From Acephala macrosclerotiorum (taxonomy: Eukaryota; Ascomycota; Leotiomycetes; Helotiales; Mollisiaceae): DNA of 64,000 nt. The DNA is taken from the NCBI GenBank assembly GCA_014904845.1, contig MU119265.1, positions 124,001 through 188,000 on the forward strand, given 5' to 3'. Below the pieces are notes generated by a model. That model searched no databases. It was not told where the DNA came from and worked only from the letters and a program-made list of their open reading frames with translations. This document shows positions 11,070 to 23,013 of the stretch, one piece after another (the first letter of the stretch is position 1; every line of letters begins with the position of its first letter). Position numbers and translations under genes: made by a program.

Positions 11070-13843
11070 ATGGCTGCCCTCGTTCAATCATACCCACAAC
11101 AGTCCAGCACCGTCACCATGCTCCAGACTCGACCTTCCTCTGCCTCTGGCATCATCCACTCGTCCTCGCAGACACCGTCCCACCACCAATATGCTACGAA
11201 TCCACAGCAGACGAAGCGTAACAGCCTCCATGGAATGAACAATGGCATGGGCATATCAGCCTATCGAGGCCACACAGCAGTCACACCAATTGCTCCGTAT
11301 GCATTCACGAGTACACCAAACCTTACGACACCTGGTCAACGGATGCAGAATGGCCCCCACCTTCGGCCGGAACAGAGAACTTCTTCGGCCCCAGGAATCC
11401 TGGATGCAAATACCACAAACAATCGGTCTCGCTATCCTGCTCCGCCATCAGTCTCTACAACGTCATCCTCCTCTTCTGAGTTCTCGTCTTTGAGTCAAAA
11501 GTCTGGGTCAAAGGATGATTCGGTCATTATGGGAACTGCTCGAGTTGTTTCAGGAGGTGCGAGACCACTTTCAACTATCATAACCTCTGGAAGTGCCCAA
11601 AGCCTTGCACCTGTGGCTGTCTCATCGCCTGTAAAAGCTTCACCTGAACGATATCGTCGACCAAACAACCGCCGTGCCGAGTCATCTTCAACATCTCAAG
11701 CACCAGCTCAGCCAACAACTGCTTCCAAGGCTTCCATGCCCAATGTGATCCAATTCTATGGCAATAATGTTCAGCAGTCCACTGCCCCAGGATCATATCA
11801 GAACTTCAACTTGCAAATGCCTCAAATTTCTAAATCTACTACAGGATTTTCTCCGGCTTTTGGGAGTGCTGATGATATGCAACTGAAAAAATCCACCGCC
11901 CAGGATCCGACCAAGAGATATCGGCGGCGAAGCATTCACACAATCGACGCTGGAGAGTATGGTGGGGTGTCGGCATCACTCTTGCAGCAGGGGTCACGCC
12001 AAGTAAGCAGTGCAAATGGCAGAATTGATCAGCAACAACACCCTCTACGGAGCTCGCCAGTTGTGGACATTCGTCCGAACTCGTCTCATGGTCGAAATGG
12101 CAGTTCGGAAAGTGTGAGCTCTGCTCGTAGCAGTCGTTCACGACCTGGCTCGGTAAGTAATTCTCCTGTGCTCACCGCATTGTTGCAATCCTAGTAGCTA
12201 TCTTCAATTTATCCTCAGCCAATCAATGCAGTTTTGGGATCATTTCGCTGACGCTAATGACTTCAGGCCCCCAAGCGAGAAGCAGGCGCATCCATGGCAC
12301 CAAACCCCGCCCCATCTTCATCCTCCCAATCTCCAGCAACAAATACTCTTGCCGAGCATACTTCAATCAAACATGATGTACCAAGACTTGTAAATATTCC
12401 TCCTCGCGCCTCGTCCACCGATGCCGCCAAACGTGTTGCAAATCCGTCGCCTTTGTCGAAGCCGGTGACAATGAGTCCCGACTCACCATCGTCGAAGGAC
12501 TCGCTCGCATCGGCTGTCAATGCCGCCCTACAAGAACCAGCCAAGCTCACATATGCACAAGCTGCGGGCGCGAAGACGAATACTTCCAGTCCTGCGGCCC
12601 AGCAATTAGCCGCATTGAATGATAAGGAAGGCAAGAAGAGCAAGACTTCACGACTTCGGAGGGCATTTTCGTTTGGGAGCGCAGCTGAGCTACGTCGAAC
12701 GTCAGCCGAGAATAGCGCTGCAAATAATGCTGCAGATCGCTCGAAGCTCCGCAAGGAAAAATACCAAGATGAACAAGAGGCAGAACAGGCACGAATTGCT
12801 CAGCAGCAGGAGGCTGGTGGTATCGGATCTGGCATTTACAGTGGGCAAGGCAATTTTTTCACTGGTTCGACCGATAACCTGTCCATCTCATCCACTGCGT
12901 CATCGGCGTCTGTGATGATCAGAAAGATGGGTAAAGGAATGAAGAAGTCGACACGATCTCTTGTTGGATTGTTCAGGCCGAAGTCCGTCATCGGTGTACC
13001 TGCAGCAGACTCTGCGCTTCCTCAAGCTAGCCAGGCCCAGGTCTCAATGGTCACCGTCGAGGCCGAAAGAGAGAAGGTCAATGTCAATCTCAACCCACAC
13101 GACCAGGTTGGAGGTGGCACTGGTTACCCAAAGCTTGAGCGAAATTCGATTGATGCTGCCAGTGCCAACGCTGCCACTGAGCGTCTTGGCAGCTCCAGCA
13201 CCGAGAGCTCAGCTACGAGAAGAAGCATTGTAGGAGGGGAGAAGGAGCGTGCTGAAGTCCTTGCTGCCGTGAAGAAGGGCATTCTCAAGCGTATGTATTC
13301 CAGCACGAAACATTGGTCGTCTCTAACAATAGTAGGCTCTGGCACAGACTCGGGCAATTCCTCTCCTGTTATCCGACCTCTTGACTCCAAGTCAGCGAAC
13401 TTCCAACTTCCACAAATCCCCCACGTTAACGAGTCTCCTAACTCATCTGCGCCGAGCACACCAAATGATGAACAACAAGGTCATCGACGAATGGGCTCGG
13501 TCACACTTGGAGGTGAAGATTATTTCATGTCTGCATTGCGCTTCCAAGGCAACTCCAAGAGTGTACCTGGCACTCCGCAGACTACTGGGGGCAAGCGAAA
13601 TGCAACCTTCAGCCCGAGAATACAGTTCCATGATACCTGGCCTAGCGGCGAATATGATCGCAGAGGTGAGATTGCAACATGCAATCGTCTTACACCAATG
13701 CTTGCCCAGCAGATCAAGGAGGAGCTCAACACTTTCAAGATGGTATGTTGTATATGTGTGGACGTGCTTGGTAACCGTCGCTAATGTTGATATAGGAAAT
13801 GGAAGTGCACGAGAACTCGAAGATTTATACGCATTTCTTCTAA
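11070..13843 (+). CDS. Ser-rich polarity-type protein, 868 aa (possibly Bni4-like)
   Basis: Exons 11070-12152, 12267-13742 and 13796-13843 join in phase (GTAAGT and GTATGT donors, CTAAT branches, TTCAG and ATAG acceptors). The protein is long, rich in Ser, Gln, Pro and Asn and probably largely disordered, with a basic patch near KMGKGMKKSTRS. The last 60 residues are dense and conserved-looking: FSPRIQFHDTWPSGEYDRR, then ATCNRLTPMLAQQIKEELN, ending KIYTHFF. From memory this tail resembles fungal Bni4-type bud-neck scaffolds that recruit phosphatase 1 and chitin synthase, but I hold that name loosely. A 42- or 45-nt in-frame intron may sit at 13291 (GTATGT...CTAAC...TAG), giving 853 or 854 aa. 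Function otherwise unknown. Confidence 0.8.
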
Positions 13844-14846
13844 TGACACCACGATTATGGCTGGTAACGCAGTCCACGAAAACCACATAACCTCTCCTCG
13901 CATAGCGCAGGCACATACAGAAAAGTTGCCATGCACAATTCTCACACTTCGATGGCGTTAGTAGGGTCGCATTATCTGGTGTACTGGAGTACTTCAATAT
14001 CTGAGCGATTTTTGTCAAACTATATTCTTTCACTAGACTGGCGTCGGCCGTCTTTTTCTCTCGAGCATACTGGTGGAAGACAAAGAAGGGGATGGCAGGG
14101 ATTCAAAGACTGAAGAGAAGATGTGAGATGTACTGCTGCAAAGCTTCCAGATATTTTTGAGAGGAGAAACACGGGAGCAATCATAATGTCCAATTGGGCT
14201 GGTAATATTGATTTCTAGCTCTTTTTCAAGACCGAAGAATGCCTCTCGTCATACATCCTGCGACAAAAAGTTTCCAATCTGCTGCTTCGTTCCATTCTCG
14301 GTTTTTCTCTCCATCTGGATGATCCGGTCTGGTCTACAGGTGTTAAGCTGGGTTGATGCATTGGTTGGGTTTACTGGCGTCAGATATTGCTCGCTTTTCC
14401 TTGCTTTTTAAGGAAGCTCATTCGTTCTCGTTCTCTTTTTCTTGCGAGCATCGTGCATTGAAGTCTTTGTTCTTCAGTGGCTCATCATGGGAAGAACAAT
14501 GAGGAAGGGAAGGGCACAAGCATGGGATGCATAATAAGATCAGTTCAATCAAATTCGATGATACTCTTCGTACATACAATACACCCTTCATTCATTTGCA
14601 TTCGTATGCAATATCTAAGATATACATAAAGTGAGAGTTTTTGGTATAATAATTGATAGGTGTGTGCCTAGCACGTGTTAATTCGAGGTGGGATGAACAC
14701 CTACCTGATTTGGTTCTGTGCCTGTGAGATTCGCCCCTAGGCTAAATCTTGTTCAACCATTTATGTTGAAGATACGGTGAAAGCAAGTTTTCATCCCGTG
14801 CTCACTCGTTGCCCCACGTATAGTATTGAAAATATACCATTTGACA
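13844..14846. other. intergenic region after the Ser-rich gene
   Basis: Probably the 3' UTR of the Ser-rich gene and spacer. No recognisable coding region or RNA gene. Composition shifts to AT-richer sequence from about 14550 toward the MITE. Confidence 0.4.
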
Positions 14847-14848
14847 TA

Positions 14849-15094
14849 CGGAGGTACAGCGGTTAAGTATTTATATAGCGCTAGCAGGGGTTTGAACTTT
14901 GCTATTTTTGCATCACAATCACAATGCATCTCCAAAACGTAACAGCTAAATAGGTGTATAGTGCTTCTCCTAGGGATCATTTTACTGTTTTAGTAAAGTT
15001 TTTTTGTTAAGTATAGCGAAAGTTATAACATATTAAAATCACATGTAACGGTCAGACCCGTCTGTTGTATGAATATTTGACCGCTGTACCTCCG
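14849..15094. mobile_element. 246-bp MITE, Tc1/mariner-type, TA target duplication
   Basis: The left end reads CGGAGGTACAGCGGT and the right end is its exact reverse complement (ACCGCTGTACCTCCG). Each is flanked by TA (14847-14848 and 15095-15096), the target duplication of Tc1/mariner elements. Beyond the perfect 15 bp, similarity continues about 20 bp inward, broken almost only by transitions. The inside has no open frame, so it is a non-autonomous miniature element that needs a transposase from elsewhere. It lies between the Ser-rich gene and dus1, about 360 bp upstream of the dus1 start. Confidence 0.85.
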
Positions 15095-15096
15095 TA

Positions 15097-15457
15097 GAGG
15101 TTGTTCGAATCGGTAATGCATGTTCTTGTTTTTGGAAGAAGATTAGCTTTTTGGCGCTTTGATCCGCAAGCTTGCTTTTTTTAAATTTTTTAAGCTCGAT
15201 GGGTTGATGTCTGTGTGTCACCTCTGGTTTTTGTGAAGGTTCAAGGGATGGAATGACAGCCTTGCGCTCGGATGTCGGGGTTTGACAGCCTTGTTGCGAG
15301 GCGCTAAAATCTTTTTTGAATTTGTGAACATTTGGAATGCGACAATAACTTATCGCCAACCGGACATTGAGCTACCACGACTCTGGCTATTTTGAAAGGA
15401 ATTGTTGGGCTGTGGGCTGGTACCCGGCGATCAGCTACAAGAGGGATTCGAACCACA
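15097..15457. promoter_or_regulatory. dus1 upstream region
   Basis: About 360 nt between the MITE and the dus1 ATG, so the dus1 promoter must lie here or inside the MITE. It has a poly-T run near 15176-15190. No TATA or factor site can be assigned with confidence. Confidence 0.35.
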
Positions 15458-17289
15458 ATGACGATAAATGACAGAGCGGCCTCGACGGCAACTTCGACTT
15501 TTACTTCAGCAAACATGAATGGAAACGGGACTCAAGCCTCATCTGCAGATGGCAGGAAGAAACTACATGGACGAACATTCTACGAAAGTATCGGGAGTCC
15601 GAAATTCGTGCTTGCTCCCATGGTCGATCAATCTGAATTCGTACCTCTCCCTACACTCCCTCCTTAACCCCCACTAACAAGACACAGGCCTGGCGCATGC
15701 TAACCCGCTCCTTCATGCCCCCTTCCTCTCCCCAAGACCTCCTCGCATACACGCCCATGCTGCACGCCCGCATGTTCAGCGAAACAGCCAAATTCCGAGA
15801 CACGCATTTCCAACCTCTTCGCTCTTCTCTCTCCACACTCTCTCCCAGCCCTCATACCTCCCCCGCCTCCGAGATATTTCTCGACGGAAACCCGAAAATC
15901 GATCGGCCCCTCTTCGTCCAGTTCTGTGCCAACGATCCAGAGGAGTTACTCGCTGCAGCGAAATACGTCCAACCATTCTGCGATGCAGTGGATCTGAATC
16001 TCGGTTGTCCACAGGGAATAGCTAGGAAGGGAAAATATGGCGCTTTCTTACAAGAAGATCAAGAATTGATCTACTCTCTGATTACTAAATTACATAAAGA
16101 GCTCGATGTACCCATCACAGCCAAAATTCGAATACTGGATACGAAAGAGAAGACGTTGGAATATGCACAGAATGTCTTGAGGGCTGGAGCTAGTATATTG
16201 ACTGTGCATGGAAGGACGAGGGAGATGAAGGGTCATAAGACTGGATTGGCTGATTGGAAGATGATAAAATGGTTGAGGGAAAACTTGCCGAGGCAAACGG
16301 TGATGTTTGCTAATGGGAATATATTGAGGAAGGAGGATATTGAGAGGTGTTTGGAGGAGACGGGAGTGGATGGTGTGATGTCCGCGGAGGGGAATCTTTA
16401 TGATCCTGCCATTTTTGCTGAGGATCCAAAAGAAGGGGAGGAGGGGAGGGAGTTCTGGAGAGGGAGGGATGGGAAAGGTGGGTGGAGGATGGATGCCGTA
16501 TTTAGGAGGTATATGGATATTATCTATAAATACGTCCTCGAAACTCCTCCACCGAATCGAACGCCTCTTTACCTACCTTCCGACCCGGAACCGGAACTGG
16601 TCGTTACCACAAACGGGGACGGTGGAGAAAAGGAGAATAAGGAGGGAAAGCGAGAACGAGAAGAAGACGAACCCGGTCCACCAAAGAAACGCCAAAGAAA
16701 AGACAAACCTCAGAAATCTACCTCTCCCAACCTCCTAGCCATGCAACCCCACCTCTTTCACCTCCTCCGCCCTCTCGTAGCAAAACACCACAACGTCCGC
16801 GACGCCCTAGCTCGCTGTCGAGCCGGAGACATAGCGGCGTTTGAAAACGTTCTTCAACTCACCGAGGTAGCCGTTAAATCCGGTCTTGAAGAGTATGAGA
16901 GAACGAATGGGGAAAGTTGGGAGAGGGAGATGGAGGAAGATGAGAGACTTAAGGTTAAGAAGGAAATTGAGGAGAAGAAGGCGAACGAAGGAAAGGGTGG
17001 GGAGGAAAACGGGGAAATGGATGAGAGTTCTGTGGAGACGGTCAGGGCGTGTAAGAGGCCTTGGTGGGTTGTTCAGCCGTATGTGAGGCCGTTACCGAAG
17101 GAGGCGTTGGCGAAGGGGAGTTTGACGTTGAGTCGGAAGGAGAAGGCTGCGTTAGAGAAGGCTAATGCTGTTGAGCCTAAGAAGTCGGAGGAGAAAGTGC
17201 CGAATGGACTTGTTGAGGTTGAGGAAGTGGGTGATGGCAAGGAGAAGGAAGAGGTTGAGATCCCAAAGGAGGGTCTGGTTTGTGGGTGA
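15458..17289 (+). CDS. dus1: tRNA-dihydrouridine(16/17) synthase Dus1, 594 aa
   Basis: Exons 15458-15640 and 15688-17289 join at codon boundaries across a 47-nt intron (GTACCT donor, CACTAAC branch, CACAG acceptor). The flavin-binding start of the Dus fold is VLAPMVDQSEF, followed across the splice by AWRMLTR. The catalytic Cys is in DLNLGCPQGIARKGKYG near residue 168, and TVHGRTREMKGHKTG and FANGNI supply the RNA- and FMN-binding loops. Dus1 reduces uridines 16 and 17 of the tRNA D-loop with NAD(P)H and FMN. The C-terminal half adds a long Lys/Glu-rich low-complexity extension beyond the catalytic barrel, so the protein is longer than yeast Dus1. The ATG at 15458 is the first in frame; MNGNG a few codons later is an alternative. 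Confidence 0.93.
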
Positions 17290-18693
17290 TCTTGCACCTG
17301 CTTCCGACTAGAAGACATCTCGAGGTTATGTTGTTACTGTACATTACGGGATTTGAGGCAGCAGAAGTGGTCAAGAGCTGATACACTTCTTATTCCTTGA
17401 ACATTGATTCTAATTTTACAAAGTTCTCACCTTGCCTCGGACATTGTGATGGACCAGAAGCCGAGGGGAAAATATCAAGTTGCCAAGTGGCTTTCATATG
17501 AAACCGGAGCTTCTAGTGTACTCATAGGGGGACCTCTGCAGAGACGCCGGCAAACCTGCGAAAGGACTAGCGGCGTGGAAGACTGGATGAACTGGACACA
17601 CTTAGAAAGATATTATGGCAGGGATCTAGGTGGAGTATGGGAACGCTAGAACAAAATAATAGAGATCTGGGGGTGACACTTGCACACAGGCCTAGAGGGG
17701 TCCGCAAAGTGCCAGATCTCTACGAAGCTACGACAGAAGGACCTACAATCCACCACTATTCGACTATTCGATCACATGCTGGAAGAACGGTTGCAGGGAG
17801 GATTGGTGCACCTTGTTGCAACTCAATGGCCCCCAGGGGGGATTAACCGATACAACGAGGACCGAAAGCATGGAAGGGAGGTTTAGAAGGATAGGGAACC
17901 CATATTCGAAAAGCGCAGAAAGGGAAGAAAGTCCGAAGACTGAGAGACAGCCGCAGGATTGGACCGCGTTGGGCGGGGGCGTACTGTAGGCAGATCGGAG
18001 GGTGGACTGAGAGAGGGACCGTAGCACCACATGGGGTCAAATTGGAGGTAAAGGAAACAAAAGCAGAGCGGTCCCGAGGGGCCTAAGAAAGGGAGGTTTC
18101 TCTACTCTTCCTGTTGCCAGCAGTTTGGAGTAGGGTTTTTAACCCTATTCGATCATTGTAATTAATAAATAGCACAGCTCATAGCCTTCCAAGCAAGGTT
18201 TCAATAGCAATGAAGGAAATATCTATCTATCTAGCCTACTCATAAAATATGTTACGAATGTTGAAGTTTCAGCAACACTAGCAGTACAGTTCGTTGTTCA
18301 TACATCTACTTAATTTCTTCAAAGACTTGACAAATGTCAAGTCCTCATGTCCAGTGGAACATCTATATCCTAGAGAGATCAATACAACTCATCAGACCTC
18401 AACCTCACCAGAATTTCCCCTCAGCCCCTCCGATAATCCATACTCCATTTCCCAGGCTTATCCACCTTCTCCCTTCAACTTCTTCCAGGCTCAAAGTCCG
18501 ACCTTAGAGAGCTTTCTCCTTTTTTTTCTTTCTACGTCTGAACAGTTTCCCCCAAGGCTAATTGATGTTGGTAAGTGTAAGGGAGTTTTGGAGTTACGCT
18601 CTTGCTCTCGAAGCCGAAGCGTGCTAGTTATCTCGAGGCCTTTTAATCCAGCAACGACCCTTGTCGCTTCCAATCTGACATAATCTGCTGCAC
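17290..18693. other. intergenic; G/purine-rich tract 17450-18110
   Basis: About 1.4 kb between the convergent 3' ends of dus1 and the membrane-protein gene. From about 17450 to 18110 the plus strand is strongly purine-rich with many AGGG and GGAAG words, unlike its neighbours, followed by an AT-rich tail. I see no domain in any frame. It could be a decayed transposon or an inserted repeat, but I find no terminal repeats. Confidence 0.4.
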
Positions 18694-20085
18694 TTAGAAA
18701 TCCTCAAAAACCACCTCTCCAGAACCAACGCTCCAAGCGATAATAGAGTCGAGCCTCATTCGTTCAGCGCCGTCACATAGTCCCATGTTCTTGAGGGATA
18801 TAAACTCGACCTCGGGGGTTTCAGAATTGATCTCGAACCATTCCTGACTGCGGTCCCGTATTTGCAGACGTATGCAGATCATCAATATGACGATGTACGT
18901 TACGACCAATGCAAGGCCAATTTTGTCGTCTAGATCCAAGGATGGTGGGGGTTTCAGTGTCCAGGAAAGATGTGTGTACTGGATGCAGTCTGAGCCTAAA
19001 GGGACGCCGAGATCCTAATAAAGATTAAGCTTTGGCGCTTAAACACTTTCTGTATTGGACTTACTGATTGAAGTTGGCAAGATGCAAGGAATTCCATTGA
19101 CTGTGCCCATCGTTGGTGCCGGCGCCAGGCTTGAAGCAAGTGTGCTAGCTCCAACAAGAGAGATGTTGCAGCGACGATACCAAGGGCCGTCATTCTTACT
19201 TTCCCTACCGGTTTCACCCTCCATTTATATATCTTTTTTCCAAGCAACACTGACAATATCGACGTAGTGGTGGACCAGGCTCGTTGCAACAATTGTACCA
19301 GCCTGCTCACATAGTCCAGAATGGACATTCTGTAGTACCAAACTGCCATCACCAAATATGCGATACCCATTAAAGCGGGACCGCTATAGTTCGCAAGCCA
19401 TGTCCCGTCCGAAATCGTTGTGCTTGAATCGGAGGTGACAAGTCCATTCTGTCCATTACCAGGCAGAACATAGTCCCTTACCGTCAGCATCAAAGCTCTC
19501 GATCTGGACGCCGGAGCGACCATCAACCAATCATCGATGTCTGGGGGTGCTTTAGGCGTTTTGGCCAAGTTTCTTATACAATCTTCTCCTAGTGGGAGAT
19601 TCTGTGTCTAAGTGTCCTATTGTCAGTCACGCCGGAATATTTGCTAGCAAGAAAACGATGCCTACATTTCTATTCTCACATTCTTGCAAGAAGCTGTACG
19701 CCAATGCTTGCCTGCTATCCGCTTCACTCTTAACTTGGAGGCTTACTCCCTGTGCAGCAGACCAGGAGCTGTGGAAAGCTGGAAGAAGGCTCACGGCTTC
19801 ATAGAGGAGTGTCAAGACACCAAAAGCCAGTGTTGCCCAGAAAGTTTGCCTTGCAAGGGTCTTCTGGCGCGTTTCTTTCTGGGTTGCGAATTTTGTTGGG
19901 TGTTTGGAACGATAATTTGACACAGAGGATGCTTGTCCGAGCTCTAGGTCTCGATTCTGGGATGGCGACGAGAGACTCCGTGTCGAGTTTGAAGACATTG
20001 TAGACAAGGCTGGAGCAGGGGACCTGATGTTAGAGGCAGGCTGGACGACGATGTCTCCTGGCCTCGGCCTTTGGGGAGCAAACAT
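18694..20085 (-). CDS. orphan multi-pass membrane protein, 425 aa, three exons
   Basis: Exons 20085-19666, 19601-19065 and 19014-18694 all join at codon boundaries (GTAGGC and GTAAGT donors, CACAG and TTAG acceptors). The first 80 residues are polar and Ser-rich. Then come hydrophobic segments at about residues 85-105 (FWATLAFGVLTLLYEAV), two in exon 2 (PALMGIAYLVMAVWYY and MTALGIVAATSLLLELA) and one in exon 3 (IGLALVVTYIVILMICI). This suggests four membrane spans with a long polar loop between the first two. I do not recognise the family. Three intact, phase-0 introns and a clean frame argue for a working gene. The start MFAPQRPRPGD is the first ATG in frame after a stop-containing leader. 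The gene's 5' side faces the 17-bp minisatellite. Confidence 0.75.
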
Positions 20086-20710
20086 GACCGTCGTAATTTT
20101 TCCAACGTCTTCAACAGCGAATTGACAACGCCATTGCAGCTTCTTCACGTTACAATGCGTCACAACGCAAAAGACAAGTGTGGAAAAGGGGAAAGTTGGT
20201 GAGGCTGTAAAGATTCGAGCAGCGGCAAGCCGTCACGTGCAAGATAGGTGCACAGCCTCTTATGCAAATACGTGTCACCGGTCCAATTGGGGGGCTTCCC
20301 TGTTCTGTCAAGGCAGAATCGAGATGCAAATTCTCTTCCAGCCATTTCTGTTAGCTTCAGCGTCGATCCAATTGACCCCTGCTGTGTGCTGTTATGATTT
20401 CCTACTAGCTATTGTTACAGGAACAGCTGCATCGTACATTCTCAGACGACTACAACACCCATTAAATCCATCCCGGCCGTCTGTCCCTCTACTACAACAC
20501 TGAACAACTCCAAACCTACATTCACATACGCATTCTGTCACACAGTAATTTGGCAATTGTCCAACGACAACAGGGAAATTATCCGACTCGTGGCGAACAC
20601 TTTTTTTCTACACACCCTAGTCCGAAGAAGAAATCCGTTTCCTAGACCTGATTATTGAGGATCCTGACGCACCTATTGCATAGCGTCTTCGACATATTCT
20701 CGTAGACTCC

Positions 20711-20795
20711 AGAACGCCTCGCTCTCCCAAATGCCTCAAACTCTCGCAAGCCTCAAACTTTCGAATGCCCCAGACTCCCGAATGCCTCGAACTCC
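20711..20795. repeat. 17-bp minisatellite, five copies
   Basis: Five head-to-tail 17-bp units in exact register at 20711, 20728, 20745, 20762 and 20779, consensus CGAATGCCTCAAACTCC with two to six differences per unit. It sits in the roughly 830-nt spacer (20086-20915) between the membrane-protein start and the decayed hydrolase/vWA gene. I see nothing else in that spacer. Confidence 0.85.
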
Positions 20796-20915
20796 CCCCT
20801 TTCTCGACTCGCTTATGATTCGGTACTCCAAAGTCCACGTGGTGAAGTCTTTCTGACTATTCAACGACCACCCTGCATAAACCCCATTGAAGGAAAGAGA
20901 TTGTGCCATCAACAA

Positions 20916-23013
20916 TTACTTGGTAATAGTCATGCCTGCAAGACCCTCTGTCTTCTCCAAATCAATGGCTCTCGACACGGCACCGGGGAGAATCTGCACC
21001 AATCTTTTCTTGAATGAAACATCGATCGCAACCGGACAGTTGAAAGGTCTCGTATCCACAATCTGCGAGAAAAGAACATCAGTATCCAAACCAGAGATTC
21101 AAGCCCTTGAAACTGGGAGTGAGGAATGAGGTGGGTACTTGCATCTCTTCGAGTTGCTCGGTATCCGTAGCCTCGCCATTGGTGATGACAATGACGTTCA
21201 ACTTATGAGGAGCTTTGGGTAGTTTTCCTCGGTTCCAAGACGCGGCTTGGAACTTGATTCGATACTTAGAGTATTGATCCAGATACGACCTGAGAACCGG
21301 AAGAGACCATTTGCGATGAAAGTTCCGCCTCCAAGTTGGTCGAACCAGACTTCCTTCGATAGAAGATTTAGAACACGCCTAGGGTCCTTGATCTCGAGCT
21401 CATCTTTCCAGTCATTAAAGAGAAAGTGTAGGTCAACCCCATCAGGATCATAGTAGCAGATAATACCCGCGATATACCGCATACTCTCCATGAGAAGCTC
21501 CCATCTACTTTTACCGGACGGATCGTCTTGGGTTGCCATAGACCCGAGGTTGTTGATAATGAAAACTGTATCGAATTGAGATAGCCAAGCCAGTTTTGAT
21601 TTGTCTTCTTTTCCCAGATTGGGTTCAGATATCAAAGACTTCCGGTCGAACGGGAGAATTTGTGGAGTCGATGGTTGGTTTAGCCCGTTCCAAGCTGGAT
21701 CTTCATGGCTCGGTCTGAATGTCAGATACGATCTGAAAGATGGTGAGCGCTGCATATTTGAAGAAGCAGTGTTTCCCGAGTCATCATTGGCGAGAGAGGA
21801 CTATTGAACTCATTAGGCGAATAAGTTGGGGGCATATTGATATCTGGCCATGTAGAATTCGAGTCCGAAGTCGCGGGCCGTGAAGTTTCTAGGCGGATAT
21901 GGTCGTCAAATGCTATGCTGGGATTTGTGTAAGATCTCGGTCGAATTTCTTGCAAGGTAGACTTGATCATTCGAATCATTGCTGTTGATATCGCCCTGTA
22001 ATCGGCATCGCCTGAACTTGAGAACTTGATCATAGACCTATGGTCTGCGTCAATGCCGAAGGGGGTAACATCAAAGGAGCTTATTGCTGAATCAGATGGT
22101 GTAACCTATACCACGAAAACCAGTCAGTTGACAAAATTTAAAGCGACACCAATATTTCCGAGGTAGGATCAAAAATTGGGATGCGATGACGCTAGTCAAA
22201 TAGCAAATGTAAGGTGTGCGAGGAGGTACGTACAAATTTAAGACCAAAGAGTGGAACATACCTGACATATGACTAAACCTCCAAGGCTGTGGCATGCGAA
22301 ATACATGGGCCGATTGAAACCCTATCATCTAACTACCAGCTTGCGTATGAAGAGGTATGTTTAATAGGGCAAAAACCCACCTCTGGTCGATCAACTCTGA
22401 TCTCCAGCAGAACGTTCTCTGCTGCGCGCTGTATAGTCGTGGTGGCCGAGTACGTGCCCAAGGGACTGGCACTGTATCCTATTGTTGTAAAATGTCCTGC
22501 TAAGCCATTCGCTGCAACATTCTTTGGCAGGAAATCCCTCGGCCACATGTGCGGAAAGCCAGTGGTATCGGTACACCAAGACTTAAAAGCATGCCCACCG
22601 AGGCCATGGACGAAGTACATGCTGGAATAACAGGTCAGCATCCATACGACCACATAGGCGGCACCATACTCGAATTGAGGATTGACACGCTGGACGAGGG
22701 TTGTTGGCCCGAGAAAGTCCTGCGTGACGGAAATATCGGAGCTGGCTAGCGGTCTATCTGGATGCCTTGGAAGGAAAGTAGAGCTATGTAGACTTTTGAG
22801 AGCTGCTTCGCAGATTTCATTACTTTTAGCTTGAAGTGTGACGGAAGTGAAAGGCGTCCTATCATTAGAGTCCGCAAGAGGACCAATAGCGGTCTGTAGT
22901 GGATCAGAGACGTGGCTGGCGATATGGTTGTACACGTCCTGATGGTCGGAACCTAGTGGAAGGTTGCGAACCGTGACAGTCAAGTACTTTGAGGTCAGCA
23001 TGTTGCCTATCAT
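20916..23013 (-). pseudogene. decayed SERAC1-like hydrolase / vWA fusion gene
   Basis: The N-terminal part keeps an alpha/beta-hydrolase of the type found at the head of fungal NLR-like proteins: YFVHGLGGHAFKSW, MWPRDFLPKNV, and across plausible introns the nucleophile elbow FACHSLGGLVICQ. The next recognisable piece is ADHRSMIKFSS, so the middle of that domain, including the catalytic Asp region, is missing. A von Willebrand factor A domain follows (FDTVFIINNLGSM, then KLNVIVITNGEATDT). Its metal site, normally DxSxS, reads NNLGS. One-base frameshifts are needed near 21781-21795 (SPLSP to NDDSGN) and 21291-21307 (ANGL to LPVLRSYL). The tail (FKKRLVQILPGAVSRAID) comes too early for the family, suggesting another deletion. 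The gene is read here as non-functional. Confidence 0.75.
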
